From: Hyparrhenia diplandra
Lineage: Eukaryota > Streptophyta > Magnoliopsida > Poales > Poaceae
Assembly (NCBI GenBank): GCA_015847255.1
Contig: JADLZK010008574.1
Span: 124,001-188,000, forward strand
DNA: 64,000 nucleotides
Direction: 5' to 3'
This document shows, piece after piece, positions 1 to 11,127 of this stretch. The notes beneath the pieces are model-generated. The model searched no databases and was not told where the DNA came from. It worked only from the letters and a program-made list of their open reading frames with translations. Position numbers and translations under genes: made by a program. Each line of letters begins with the position of its first letter. Position 1 is the first letter of the stretch.

Positions 1-162
1 GTAATGTACGCCAATGTGCAGCTAATTAGAGAGCTTGAGTGGATTAAATACTGGATTAGATATATATTCCATTCGTTAAAATTGTAAGTTGTTTTGACTT
101 TTCTAGATATATAGAGTAGTATGTGTAGACATTTTATATTTAGGTGTGTTTAAGAAATGCTA

Positions 163-2326
163 CTATATAGAAAGACACTTAAAATTTAGAATGGATGAGG
201 TAGACGAGAGAGGCGAAATGGGGGAGATCACCAAGAAATAGCTTTCGCCCATCTGCAAGCTCTGCGCTAGAATTCCATAATCGTTGACTGGGAGGAGGGC
301 CCCGGTGGAATGGATTAGCATCACGTCCTGGCCGAACATGGCTCGCAAGTCTATTGGACCCCTGGGAACCTCCATTGGGACTCCATTGATGAACACCGTG
401 ATCGTCGCTGGAATTAGAAGGCACAATCAGCCAATCAATCCACACAGGTAGACAGTTAGTTCAGAATCCACTAAAAAAGAAATCAAATAGAGCGGCGGCA
501 TCTTAGAATTATATCTAGCTAACTGACGACAGAATTAACAAATGGATGCGTAGTTCTAAATTTGAGATGATTCTGAATGCCATTTAGTCGTTGCTATATA
601 ATTAGTATATATACTCCCCGGGTCGGTCTTCATTCTCACGTTTTGGGTCTAGTTTTTTTTTTTCTTGAGAGAGGCTAGCATGCATGAAAATATGATGATA
701 GTAGTTGTATAGTTGCATGCTTGGATTACACCAACATTAGCTTAAATGCTAGCTGCTAATACTAGGAGGCAATACCTAACTTTTTTTTTGTTAATTGATG
801 ATACTAAATGTACGGCAGAAGTATATACATGCAGGAAAATGGTGAAGTGCCAACCCAATTAATACCATTTCAAAGGCATAGGAGTATGTAAATAATTGAA
901 CTTCCTGTTTAACATACTAGCTAGCTAGCTAGGTATCAAATACATGGTTAAATGGTACTCGAAAGTTTCATATCCACATGCACGGTCGCATGGTGCGAGA
1001 GGTTAAGTAGATCAAAAGGCAAAAACAAGTATGGTGTCGATGCATGCATGCATGAGATAGTTCAGTACTTGGATCAATGTTCATATTTAGATTTTGTTTT
1101 AGTCCTAACTCAACTTTGAAAATTATGTCTTCCTTGTTCCTTGATGTTGAATTAAATTTCTACAAACAGTCCACGTATGGATGTACATGGTGTGGCACAC
1201 TAGACAGGACAACATATGTATCATGTGGTATGATCTTATGCACCGGTATATGGGAGGTAACCGAACAATACTGAAGAACTAAAGAACAAGAACCGATGCA
1301 ATTAATTAATGCAAGGAAGACCAAAATAAAGCATGCGAGTAGTCCAAAAGAACCAAGCTAGATCTCCTCGAATTCTGCATCAATTCCCTGCTACTTCATC
1401 AATGAAAACAAAGACAAAACTGTAGCGGTGAAAACGTACTGAAAACCTACGTTTTTCATCAAAAATTTGAGAAATATATGCATGAAATAGACGAACGAAG
1501 CCACACCGATCCAAAATTCGAAGACAAAACCACAGAATTAAGCTAGATCAGTGTTCTGTAGTATACTCACCCGCAGGTGATTGGCATGAGTAATACTGCT
1601 GCTGGTGGTGTGCGGTGGTGGTGCTCGGCGCCACCGAGGCCGAGGCGACTGGCGGGCTCGGCGCCGCGAACCCCATCTGCCGGGAGATGGCGAAGAGATC
1701 GTCGCTGCCGCCACTGCTGCTGTCCACGTCCCCATCAGCCCTGTCGCGAGTGGTGACGAAGCGCCACACGACGCCTGGAAGTACCCACCGCCTGTGGTGC
1801 CGGGCACCCCGTTCCGGGCGCGAACAGCCCAAGAGACGAGCCCCGGTGCTTCCCGACGACGAGGAGGAGCTCGCCTGCTGGTCATACTGGCAGGCGGTCC
1901 CGCCCATGGCCAAGGGATATTGTAGAGCCCCAGAAGGAAGGCCGCCGACGGTGGCGCTAGCCGCGGGAGAGCTGTTGGCCGCGGATGAGGCCGCGGCGCC
2001 GCGGCGGCGGCGGCCGCAGCGGCTTGCATCTGGCGCTGGCGGCGGCGCGAGCGGGAGCGGCGGTTCTGGAACCAGTAGAAGACGTTGGCGTCCCCGACGG
2101 CGCCGAAGCGCTCGAGCAGCTTGCGGATGCGGACGGTTTCATCCTTGGGCGGGTTGACCATGCCGCTGTTGAAGATGGACTCGAGGATCAGTATCTGCTC
2201 CGGCTAGGGCGTCCACCGCGACCGCACCGGCTCCCCGGTGCCCCGGCCTCCGCTACCACCGCTTCCGCGCTCCTCAGGGCTGCCGCCCGACGACTGCCCG
2301 TCCGGGCTATTGCTGCTCCCCTCCAT
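163..2326 (-). pseudogene. WOX12: WUSCHEL-related homeobox gene, WOX11/WOX12 group, frame-disrupted
   Basis: WOX homeodomain transcription factor; this group is known in rice for crown-root initiation and acts in the nucleus. Exon 1 is 2326-1571 and exon 2 is 407-163, with a GT-AG intron of about 1.16 kb. The start MEGSSNSPDG lies at 2326. The homeodomain runs about 2220-2030 and includes VRSRWTP, NPPKDETVRIRKLLERFG and VFYWFQNRRSRSRRR. It is followed by an alanine run, a serine-rich stretch, GGSDDLFAISRQMGF, and in exon 2 the conserved C-terminal block TITVFINGVPMEVPRGPIDL through LQMGESYFLV. Damage: the lysine codon after RWTP is TAG (2206-2204). The frame slips four times by what fits one-base deletions: in the alanine tract (about 1990-2030) and at G runs at 1841-1844, 1807-1810 and 1730-1733. 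After ESYFLV the frame runs about 20 residues further than in rice WOX12. Family identity is certain; the symbol is by resemblance to rice WOX12. It is either a pseudogene or a poorly sequenced gene. Confidence 0.85.
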
Positions 2327-3092
2327 CGATCGATCGAACTGCTGGTTAGGTGAAGAAGAACGTTGGTTCAGATTGGAATCTTTGGTTCTTGGAAGGTTGT
2401 CTGTGCGCGCGACACAGGATCGAGTAGCACACACACTACGTGCAGTGGGAGGTCGGAGGGCAATATAGGTTTGTGCTTCGACCTCGATCGAGAAAGAAGT
2501 GAAGTGGCTAACTTGACAAGAGAGAGAGAGAGGCACCCAGTTTATTAGAAGGAGATCGACAACCACCCTTGCAGACTCATGTCTTTGTTGTGGGGTTGTA
2601 CTTATAGGAGGGGCGGGGAGCCTAGAAGAGGAAGAGTAACTCCATTGTAAGCTATCTACTGCAGAGTGTGGTACAACTTCTTTTTTTACTTCAAGTTGGT
2701 TAGGAGACCAGGAGAAGCAAGCTCTTAGCGCTTTGCTAGTGTTGCTTAGGGTGCTAACCAGCTTATTAATTAATTTTCTATACTACTAGCTAGTGTGATG
2801 TGATGATTGATGGCCAGTAATTAAACTATATGTAATGTAAATATATTATTACTAAGAAAAGTACTACTACTGGGGAACATTTGACATTCTCCCATGTTCT
2901 TATCTCAGGAGAGATCACTGTAGGACACTTTGGGAGGTGAATAATTATGTACTATGAACATTCCAAGTGAAGCTTTCCTGATGTTTGATTGCTAAGGAAA
3001 TTCCATGCTACTTTTGCAGGGGTACAAAATGGTGGAGAACCCACTGCTGGCGTGTCTTCAGATATATATATTCATCAGAATGTCATCTCATA
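2327..3092. other. Upstream flank of the WOX gene
   Basis: Presumed promoter and 5' UTR of the minus-strand homeobox gene. A short GA repeat lies near 2519-2532. The rest is AT-rich, and I see no other gene. No core promoter element was assigned. Confidence 0.4.
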
Positions 3093-3339
3093 TACTCTCT
3101 CCATCCCACAAAGAATGACACTGGTTAAACTTTATTGACCTTGACTATATTTATAGAAAAATGAGCAACATTTATATCTCTAAATAAATTTATTATGAAA
3201 GTACATTCAACCATCTATCTAATGATACTAATTATGTATTATCAAATATTAATATTATTTGATATAAAATTGGTTAAAGTTGAAAGAAGCTCATTTTTCA
3301 GGAAGCGAGAATGACATCTATTTTAGGACGGAGGGAGTA
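3093..3339. mobile_element. Stowaway-like MITE
   Basis: Inverted ends CTCTCTCCATCCC and GGACGGAGGGAG are bounded by TA on both sides (3093-3094 and 3338-3339), as expected for Tc1/mariner-type Stowaway MITEs. The interior is AT-rich, about 243 bp, without an ORF. Confidence 0.8.
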
Positions 3340-6300
3340 CCATCGATTTAGCTTGATGGAAATAGTGCCTATTATTGTGCTCTCTTCTTGGCTAGGAGTA
3401 CTTGTGAGGTGATAGGCCTTAGTTTAGGAGAAAAACCAGGAGAGAGTAGGTAGCATGATGACTAAGATGCCCACTGATTACTATTGGTCGGTTTTATGGG
3501 AGAGTGCAATGTTTCTAGTGATAGCAACATTGTCAGGGATGGCGTAATGGCCCAAGAAAAAAAAAAAAAATCAAAGAATCTTTACCTGCAGGTGCTTCGT
3601 ATCTGACCCTCATCTGTGTAGCTATACTATTTAACAACACTCATATAAGATTTCAGCTTATTATAGATGCAAAGTTTGTTTATAAGCATGGTTGTTGCTT
3701 TGATTCATCTGTTTTAGCTAGCTCTGGTGTGATTCTCTCCTCAGCCGTTACTACTGGGTATAACTAACGCTCTTCTTCCTAGCAGCATGACAAAAGTTGC
3801 ATTGTTTTATGCTTGCAAGCTGCAACAGATAACCAACGACGCCTTGCGTGTTAAATATTTTATTTCACAAATTTGCACGCTGCACTTGATTAGTTTTTGC
3901 AGCTAACGTCCATGATCAATGGCATGACAGATTAGGTTCCTCTCCAGTCAAATGGTGAGTTGCATCGATCAACATCACATAAAGAGCTCGGCTCGTACGT
4001 GGCTATCAAATCACGCGGCCAATACGTAAACAAATAAGAGAACAGACATCCATGGTTTCAATTATCGTTCAACGATGGAAAGAGAAGCACCTCAGTTCCC
4101 ACTATCATCCCACCAAATTGTCTTATCTTAATTTGACGGTAAACCAACTATTAACATCTCGATCACCACTTGTTTTTTTTTTCTATTATTGAGCAACTCC
4201 AACAGATGTGTTCCTTGCTGAGTAGACTATTTATGGTTTTTAGAGGAAAAAGTTAAATTCCAACAGATGTGCTACATAGTTTTGTAAAATATCAAACATG
4301 TTACCCCTAAAATCTCGAGGGCCATAAATATAGTCAGTCGTAGCCATTTGCTACCTAACTTTGTTAAATATCTGGATCTCGGTCTTCTTTTTTGAGAAGT
4401 TGTATATTTTACAAATTGGCTAAAAATGAAATTTGGCTATTAAGTTTAACCAATCTCTTGGAGTTGCTCTAATGAACTATTTTATCACGGTTGTATGTGT
4501 ATCATCCTCGGATGGTGGAAAAGGGAAACATTTTATTGAACTCAAGATAATTACATTGAATTGAGATACAAGTATACAACCACTTTGATATCAACTTTCA
4601 ACCACTTCACATAAAAGCATAAATAAAGCCTATAAAAGTTTTGTTTCTAAAGGTTCATACACACTAGTGGGTAATTTGATCAAGATTATGGTATGGTTCA
4701 TGTTTTCATAACAATAGAGAGACGACTAATTTAGATACGAACATACTCCCTCCATCCCAGAGAGATGGTCGTTCAAGCTCTCCTTGGTATCCACGCGCTA
4801 ATGCCTAGAATGACATACTCATCGGGACTGAGGGAGTAGGGGTCATTATTTTTCGAGAACGTGTTGCAGGTGTTTCATTAAGAAGGGGCTAGAATTTTTA
4901 CACACCCAAAACATCATCTACGGCGAGATGCCATGAGCGAACTAGGTGAACACAAACACAAGGCACCGCAGGCGGTGTAAACACGTTGTACTAACTAAAA
5001 AAACTAAATTTGCGACCTAGGAGCTTTCATGGCAATATTTTCATCGATGATTATAATCTATTGAATTGACGGCGTGGTCTTTGTAACTTTTGTTAGGACC
5101 TATAATTTATCTTTTTTTTGTTATGCATCTAATGAGGATTAGCATAGAAGCTTAAAAAATCTATATAATTGTAAGATAAGATATCTGTTATTTATTTGTC
5201 GACAATCAACAACAGAAATATGCTTCGATTTATTTAACATCAACCACAACACGGACCACCAATTAACTGTCTTGTCCTTTTATGGCTTTGTCACCGGCCG
5301 GAAGGCAAGTTAGTTGCAGCCTTGCAGGGTTACTTCAAAATAGAGTACCCTACGAAAATCAGTATATATTACAATTACAATGGTATAGGATAATCATGCT
5401 CGAATTAACTGCTTAATTTAGTATGAATCTAACACAAAATCTAGCGGTGTGTACCTTTTTCACCTTGCATGCATGTTAAATAAAGTGAGGAGTCCCCGTC
5501 GCATTTCTCGCATTCTTTAGGGTAGATGCTCCTATCAGCCACCCCAAAGAGAGTCCAAATCACATGTGCTGTTAGAAGGCAGGAGTCAGGAGGAGACAGG
5601 TGGGTCCCACAATTTGGCTTTGCCTTGACCTTATTTTTATTTAATTAGTGATAGTGTATAGTGATGGGTCCCTGCAAACAGTATCCCTCCTGTGTTTCAC
5701 TACAACATGTTTGTTTTAAATTTCATTTTTGTGGCACCTTGTAGACCATAAGATTGTGGAGAGCTGACAGGGTCCAAAAACTTATAGCCTATTTATCTCA
5801 CTTACATGCATGTGCCACAGCCGAGTAAAATTTTGATTTGATCAAACTAGCAAAAATGAATTATGAATTAGGGTAAAAAATTTTCTGTTTGTTTGAGCTA
5901 GGAATTATAGTAAAATCTGCAATCTTATACTGGAACAAAACATGCTTAACAGTGAATTGCCCTTGGCCCTCTTTGCCAAGGGCAGATAAACCAAACACTT
6001 TTGTTATGTTAAGAGTGTCCAAGAATGCTCAACCAAACTTGTTATCACTTCTTGGGTTGATTCCAAAAATTGGCCATATATATAATCCTATTGCTCATCA
6101 ATAGTTTACTTTTGGAGACAAAAATTGTTAGAATATAGAATGTCAAGTTGGTAGCTCGACTATTATTGCGACTTAAATAGATTACTTTTCATGCCATGAT
6201 TCTTTATCAGAATAAACAAAATCTTGCTATTTTTTTAATGATTTTTATGTGTTGGGTTTAGCCTCACCTTGCTGTGGAGTAGCATCTCCAAGCTCGGAAG

Positions 6301-6839
6301 CCTCAGGTGGTTCATAAGATGGGGGTTGCCAATTTGATATTACTCTGGACGGCGGATTCATTCTTTATGCATAGATCACAAGCTTCAACTGTCGTTATGG
6401 CATCTGGTGAAATGATATAATCATTGCTCAATAGCTTAATGATGTGTGTTAGCTAGGTCGGTTAAAAATGCACTCCAGCCGTTACCTATTGACTAGAGTC
6501 TATAAAAATAAGGTTGAGTGCATACAAACAAATTTTTGTTAGCAAAGCTTTATTCTAGAAATAAGCATCTTTGCTAAAGAAATGGTCTTTACAATCGGTT
6601 CGTGACATCCCATCAGAATCAATTTCTGTTCGGGTACCCGGCCAGTGGTATCAATATATATCACTCCCAACTAAAAAAACTGAGAGTGAGTGTGCTACAC
6701 TTCCTACCTGATCCAGGCCACCATACTATGCTATATAAACACTATTACTTATGAATGCACTTCTCGGGCCTCATGCATCATATCAAATAGGAAACACATC
6801 TAGGTTCATGTTTCACTATTGATCATAGTTTTTTTGGCA
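3340..6839. other. AT-rich intergenic DNA
   Basis: No gene is supported. It holds a short Stowaway-like element at 4744-4838 (listed separately). A stretch at about 4850-5000 resembles the antisense 3' end of a plant LINE (frame-poor, fragmentary; weak call). The only ORF of note, 5889-6104, has no recognisable motif. Confidence 0.4.
4744..4838. mobile_element. Internally deleted Stowaway-like MITE
   Basis: The left end CTCCCTCCATCCC and right end GGGACTGAGGGAG lie only about 91 bp apart, each bordered by TA. The ends match other Stowaway-like elements in this window, but most of the interior is missing. Confidence 0.65.
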
Positions 6840-6847
6840 ATAATAAC

Positions 6848-7624
6848 CAGTGGCGGAGCCAGGCCGGGGCCAGCTGGCATGGCTCCACCCAATATTTAGT
6901 GAAAAAAATTAGTAGCTCTTCTCATCTTCTGTATTTTATGCATAATTAGGCACCAGCCCAGGCACCAATATCAGCTCATGTATGTACTCCTACGTAGCCA
7001 AACCTCGCCACCACATACAGCAGTCAGTTTTGGCCTTCTCTGGGCGATCCACTAGAGTATGAGCCTACGATCGCGTTCAAGCCGGCTGGCATAGCGCCGC
7101 CGTTGGCTTTAGTTCAGCACTCGGCATGGGCTTATGGGCTCGGTTCATCGTCCGTCCACTGGCTCGTTCACCGTCCGTCCCAAGACGCTCACGGCTCGCT
7201 CGCTCTACCAGTTTCTACAACTACAACGGAGCATGTCTTTTCGCAAGAACGGAACTTGTTAAAACCAGGACACGGAATAAGATGAAGAATGGGTTCCTAA
7301 GAGATTGCTTAATAATTTACATTGAAAAGGAGATTGCAAAGTGGAGTTTACAACCGATCAACTTATTGATGACTTTGATGCGATTCGAGACGTGCAGGGC
7401 AAAATTTAATTGAAACATGTTATTTCCCTTAATCATTTATGTTTATTGCTTGTTGTTACATTTTTCATCGCAAATTTATCACAACATGAATAATTTATTA
7501 TTTAATAGAGATTTTGGTGTTTCGATATATGATCAAAACTCTATCTCGATATATATCAAATCTTTTAGTAGACTATATTTGATTGTCCGGTCCCCTCCAT
7601 ATATAAATCCCGGGCTCCGCCCCG
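6848..7624 (+). mobile_element. hAT-superfamily relic with 8-bp target duplication
   Basis: Ends CAGTGGCGGAGCC and GGCTCCGCCCCG form an imperfect terminal inverted repeat. The same 8 bp, ATAATAAC, abuts both ends (6840-6847 and 7625-7632), the target duplication expected of hAT transposons. At about 7210-7400 the plus strand keeps a frame-broken remnant of a hAT transposase C-terminus: VKTRTRNKM, then GFLRDCLIIYIEKEIAK, with a TTTTEHVFS block in the neighbouring frame. At 777 bp it is far shorter than an autonomous element and cannot encode a transposase. Confidence 0.8.
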
Positions 7625-7632
7625 ATAATAAC

Positions 7633-9888
7633 CTATATTTTCTTGGGTTGGATTTGGCTCAATGGAACCCCAACACTTCAGGTTTATGCACATTCTCTCC
7701 ACCATGCATCTAAACATTTGTATAACTATGGTCCACGTAACCCTCAAAGTAACTGAAAAGTCCTACACTACAAGATCATACCTCAAATAGGAAAACATCT
7801 AAATTCATGTTTTAGTAAATAGCTAGCCATAGGGAAGAGTGGTAAATAGCTTATCTCAATAGAGCAAGTCATATTAAAATCCAGAGAATCCGAGAACGGA
7901 CTCCAAGCACAGAGGAACGAACGAAGGTTCCAAGCCTATGTGGTCCCAATGTCAGAGGAGTGAGACTAGGGCTGACGTGACAGTACCCTTGCCGGCCCTG
8001 GCAGTGGCAGTAGCAGGCGGAATGGTCAGTTCCTGCAGGCAGCTAGCAGCAGCGCAACGCGGCGAAGGCATCGATCGAAAGAGATCCGGCTCGCGCGACG
8101 CGACGACGCATCATTCCGCCACCGCCGTCCACGTCTCACCGCGTAAAGTGGAGAAACGCGCGGACAAAACCGAAGGGGCAGACGCGACAAGGGGGCGCAG
8201 CGGCGTGTGCATGCGGGTTGGCCTCCTGGGTCGGTCGTGCTCTGCTCTGCTCGCTCGCCTCACCGCGCAGCACGACGCAGCAACGCGCGATCGCTAGGAG
8301 AGGAGGCAGGGAAAGCGACAGACAGCGCGGCAGGTCCAGCCCAGAAATGGTGTGCCGCCCCGCCCCGCCCCGGATCGGGAGGCGACGACGCGGGGACTGC
8401 GCGCGCGGGTCCGCCGGAGGCAGGGCACGGCACGGCGTCACGCCTGTCGCCGCCCGCGTGCTGCCGTTTCCGTGCCGCTTCCGCGCGCGGCTCGCCCGAC
8501 CCTGTCCCTGTCCGCGTCCGCTCCGCACGTTGTAGCTTTTCGCCGACCTGCCTCTCGTCTCGCGTCCGCTTCCACCTGGGTCGACGCGCCCCGGCTGGCG
8601 GTTGTGCGGGCGCCCATGCCCATGCGTTCTCGCCTGCGCCATGCATGGGGATCCGACCGCGGGCATCCATCCATCGAAAGTTTTACAGCTACTGCCGCGG
8701 CCTTGTTTCCTACTCGTACTACCAGTAGAGTACTCTCGTTGGCAGATGATCCCGATGCCCGCTGGCGCTGGCATCAATCATTCATGCACGCATGCGCCGC
8801 GTCCCGTCCCCACTGCACTTTGGTTGCTTCCAGCATCCTGCACAAGATTCTACTCCGCCGGGACACATGATCAATTTTATTGCTACTGTATTTTACACTT
8901 GCATAGCGTGACGGCACACATGACGACTGCACTACAGTAGCTTCTGTAGGAGTACGTACTACATGCTTTGGTAGGAGTACTTGCTTTTCCATGCTGACAG
9001 AAATATTTCCGAGAACAAGGAGTCCATGAGACTAGCTAGGACTGTCGCTTTCCGGTACGACGACGATGGGATAAATAAAAATGCAAAGCAAGTTGCATGC
9101 CGGTTCTGGCAATGTTTCGAATTAGCTGTGGTAGCAAGCTAAGCCGCGCTTCGCTAAACTTCTGCATAGCTGAAGTAGGCAAAATCTGGAAAGAAACCTA
9201 ATATATCTCGGTTATGGCTAATGTGTTCCAGGCTACTCAGTTCCAGAATCAACATATGTTAAAATGAACTTAAGATTTCTTCTCAGACCCAAATTCTGTG
9301 GCGCATGCAGGACTACCGGCAGCCGAAAAGTTCGGCACTGCGTGCAAGGTGGACAAAGCTAAACAAACCGACCGCGACCTGGACAGGAATTCCATCGCGT
9401 GTACTACTCGCTACTGCTGCTCACTGTCCAAGTCCTTACCGAACCAATGATGCAAACATGCCTAACATAATTGACCTTCCTGGCTTGGGCTCCTAAAGTT
9501 TGTCACTGGATCCAGAGCAGATGGAATCTTGATTGAAAAGTTGGATAGAGTTAGCCTAACGTAATAATGATCCATTCACCAACATACAGTACGGCCCTAG
9601 AAACGTGGGCAAGCAGGCTAGGCCTGAATGATCGAGATCCATGCAGGCACATCCCATTTTTTCCCTGCCAAGTCAAAATTGGCAAGAAGTTTTTTTTTTT
9701 TTGGTCTACTGTGGATATCTTAAATTGTGTTGTTTCCCAAGTGCCAAACAGGGGCTTCAATTGTGTTGTTTCCCTCTGATCAAAGCAAGTGGGTTTAGGA
9801 GGTTGTGTGAAACCATACGACATCATCACTAATAACTTCTTTATTATGTATGTCGTTTTTTCAATACATTCAATTAGAAATTGGAGAA
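7633..9888. other. Intergenic DNA with a GC-rich island
   Basis: Positions 7930-8760 are strongly GC-rich and contain overlapping ORFs of 100-213 codons on both strands. None has a recognisable domain, and mutual overlap on both strands is typical of GC-rich noncoding DNA. The flanks are AT-rich. No gene is supported. Confidence 0.4.
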
Positions 9889-10190
9889 TACTCCCTCCAT
9901 CCCGTAGAAATGGTAAAGGCCATTGGTTTTCCCACCCAGGGGTTCAAATCCCGGGTGCGACACTGAGTGGGATTTATTTCAGGATTTTTCCGGGCGCTAT
10001 GCATTAAGTGGTAAGGGAAATCGAACTTCAAGATTTGCCGCTCAGTCCTTCGAAGGTGCTCATAGGGGTAGGGTTTTGCGTACGTGTGTTCATAGGGGTG
10101 AGTGTGCGTGCGTGTTGAGCGTCTGCGTTGTACTGTGTAATCTCAAAAAAAAAAAAAAGAAATTGCTGTTCTAGCGTTGAGTGGGAGTAC
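9889..10190. mobile_element. Stowaway-like MITE interrupted by a SINE
   Basis: A left MITE end, TACTCCCTCCATCCCG, lies at 9889. A plausible degenerate right end, GAGTGGGAGTA, lies at 10179-10189. Between them sits the SINE at 9912-10157, so the MITE was present first. Confidence 0.6.
9912..10163 (+). mobile_element. tRNA-type SINE, copy 1
   Basis: The element carries a Pol III B-box-like GGTTCAAATCCCGG near 9941-9954 and ends in a poly(A) tract of about 14 (10145-10158). It is flanked by AGAAAT at 9906-9911 and 10158-10163, a plausible target duplication. Its body matches 15318-15592 over most of its length (for example ATGCATTAAGTGGTA, GAACTTCAAGATTTGCCG, GTACTGTGTAAT). Copy 1 lacks a segment of about 40 bp that copy 2 has after ATGCATTAAGTGGTA. 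Confidence 0.75.
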
Positions 10191-11098
10191 TAAGGAGAGG
10201 GCAAAATCAACTGCATGTTCCTACTTCTATCGTCGTTGCCAGTGCACAAAGGACATCAATGCTACAAAAGTCTCCATTCAAGGACTGCCACGATGCGTAG
10301 AAGGGTCTGCTCCGGTGCATACCGCAAGCTACTAACCTAGTGGATGGTGGGATAGGAGCATAAAACAACACACGTGGTGGAACAACTGCTTTGTGCTACG
10401 ACGACAGCCTCAACGGAGAGGGAGTAAATGGTAAAACTTTCAGTGGGGAATCAGATAATAAATTAACCCATTCAAGGGTCGTTTGGTACAACTCAGCAGC
10501 TCTATGTGCTGCCAAAACAAACGCCCCCTCCCTCACCTTCCACTCGCTTCGTTGGTGAATCTGTAGGAAAAACCCACTGAGAGAAGGGTTGAGACAGAGT
10601 CGGTGCTAAAAATGTAGCTTCACATTATTCCACGAGGTTCTATGAAGCCAACAATTGGTTGTGAACCAATTTAACCCTAGGGTGCGTTGAAGCGGGCGAC
10701 AACTACGCGAAGGGAGCACGGATGGAGGAGAAAAAGTGGAGTGCTTGTTTGGGGAGGGCCAGAGGCGACTTGCCCGTGAGGAGCGTTGGTGGGGTCGAGG
10801 TTCTTGTACCTGAGTCACCTCGGCATGTGGGGCCGATCACAATTGCTGGTGCGTGAGGTCCGACCAGGAGGTGAGGTTGAGTCGCCGAGCATGATTTGTT
10901 CTAAGTGAGGCGCCAGGGAGAATGAATAAGAGAGAGAGAGAGAGAGTAGAGAGAAAATAAAGGTAGAAAAGAGAAGTAAAAACATAATAGCATTATGGAT
11001 ATTTTACCTTGTCTATCTAGTATGAGTAGTTGTCTTAGCAATTAGTTGAACGAAACAACTTTAGTTCCACCACTTAAGCTGCTCATGGTTGAGGTAGC

Positions 11099-11127
11099 AA
11101 AAAAAAAAAAGGGGGGGGGGGGGGGGG
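11099..11127. repeat. A12-G17 homopolymer junction
   Basis: Twelve A residues (11099-11110) are followed directly by seventeen G residues (11111-11127). Such a tract is unusual, and its length is likely to be unreliable. Confidence 0.9.

Noticed and set aside
8136..8777. 213-codon minus-strand ORF
   Set aside because: Lies in a GC-rich island where several frames on both strands are open; no domain, no splice context, no codon pattern to favour it.
9912..10163. tRNA gene
   Set aside because: A B-box-like motif is present, but there is no cloverleaf; the poly(A) tail and flanking repeat identify a SINE.
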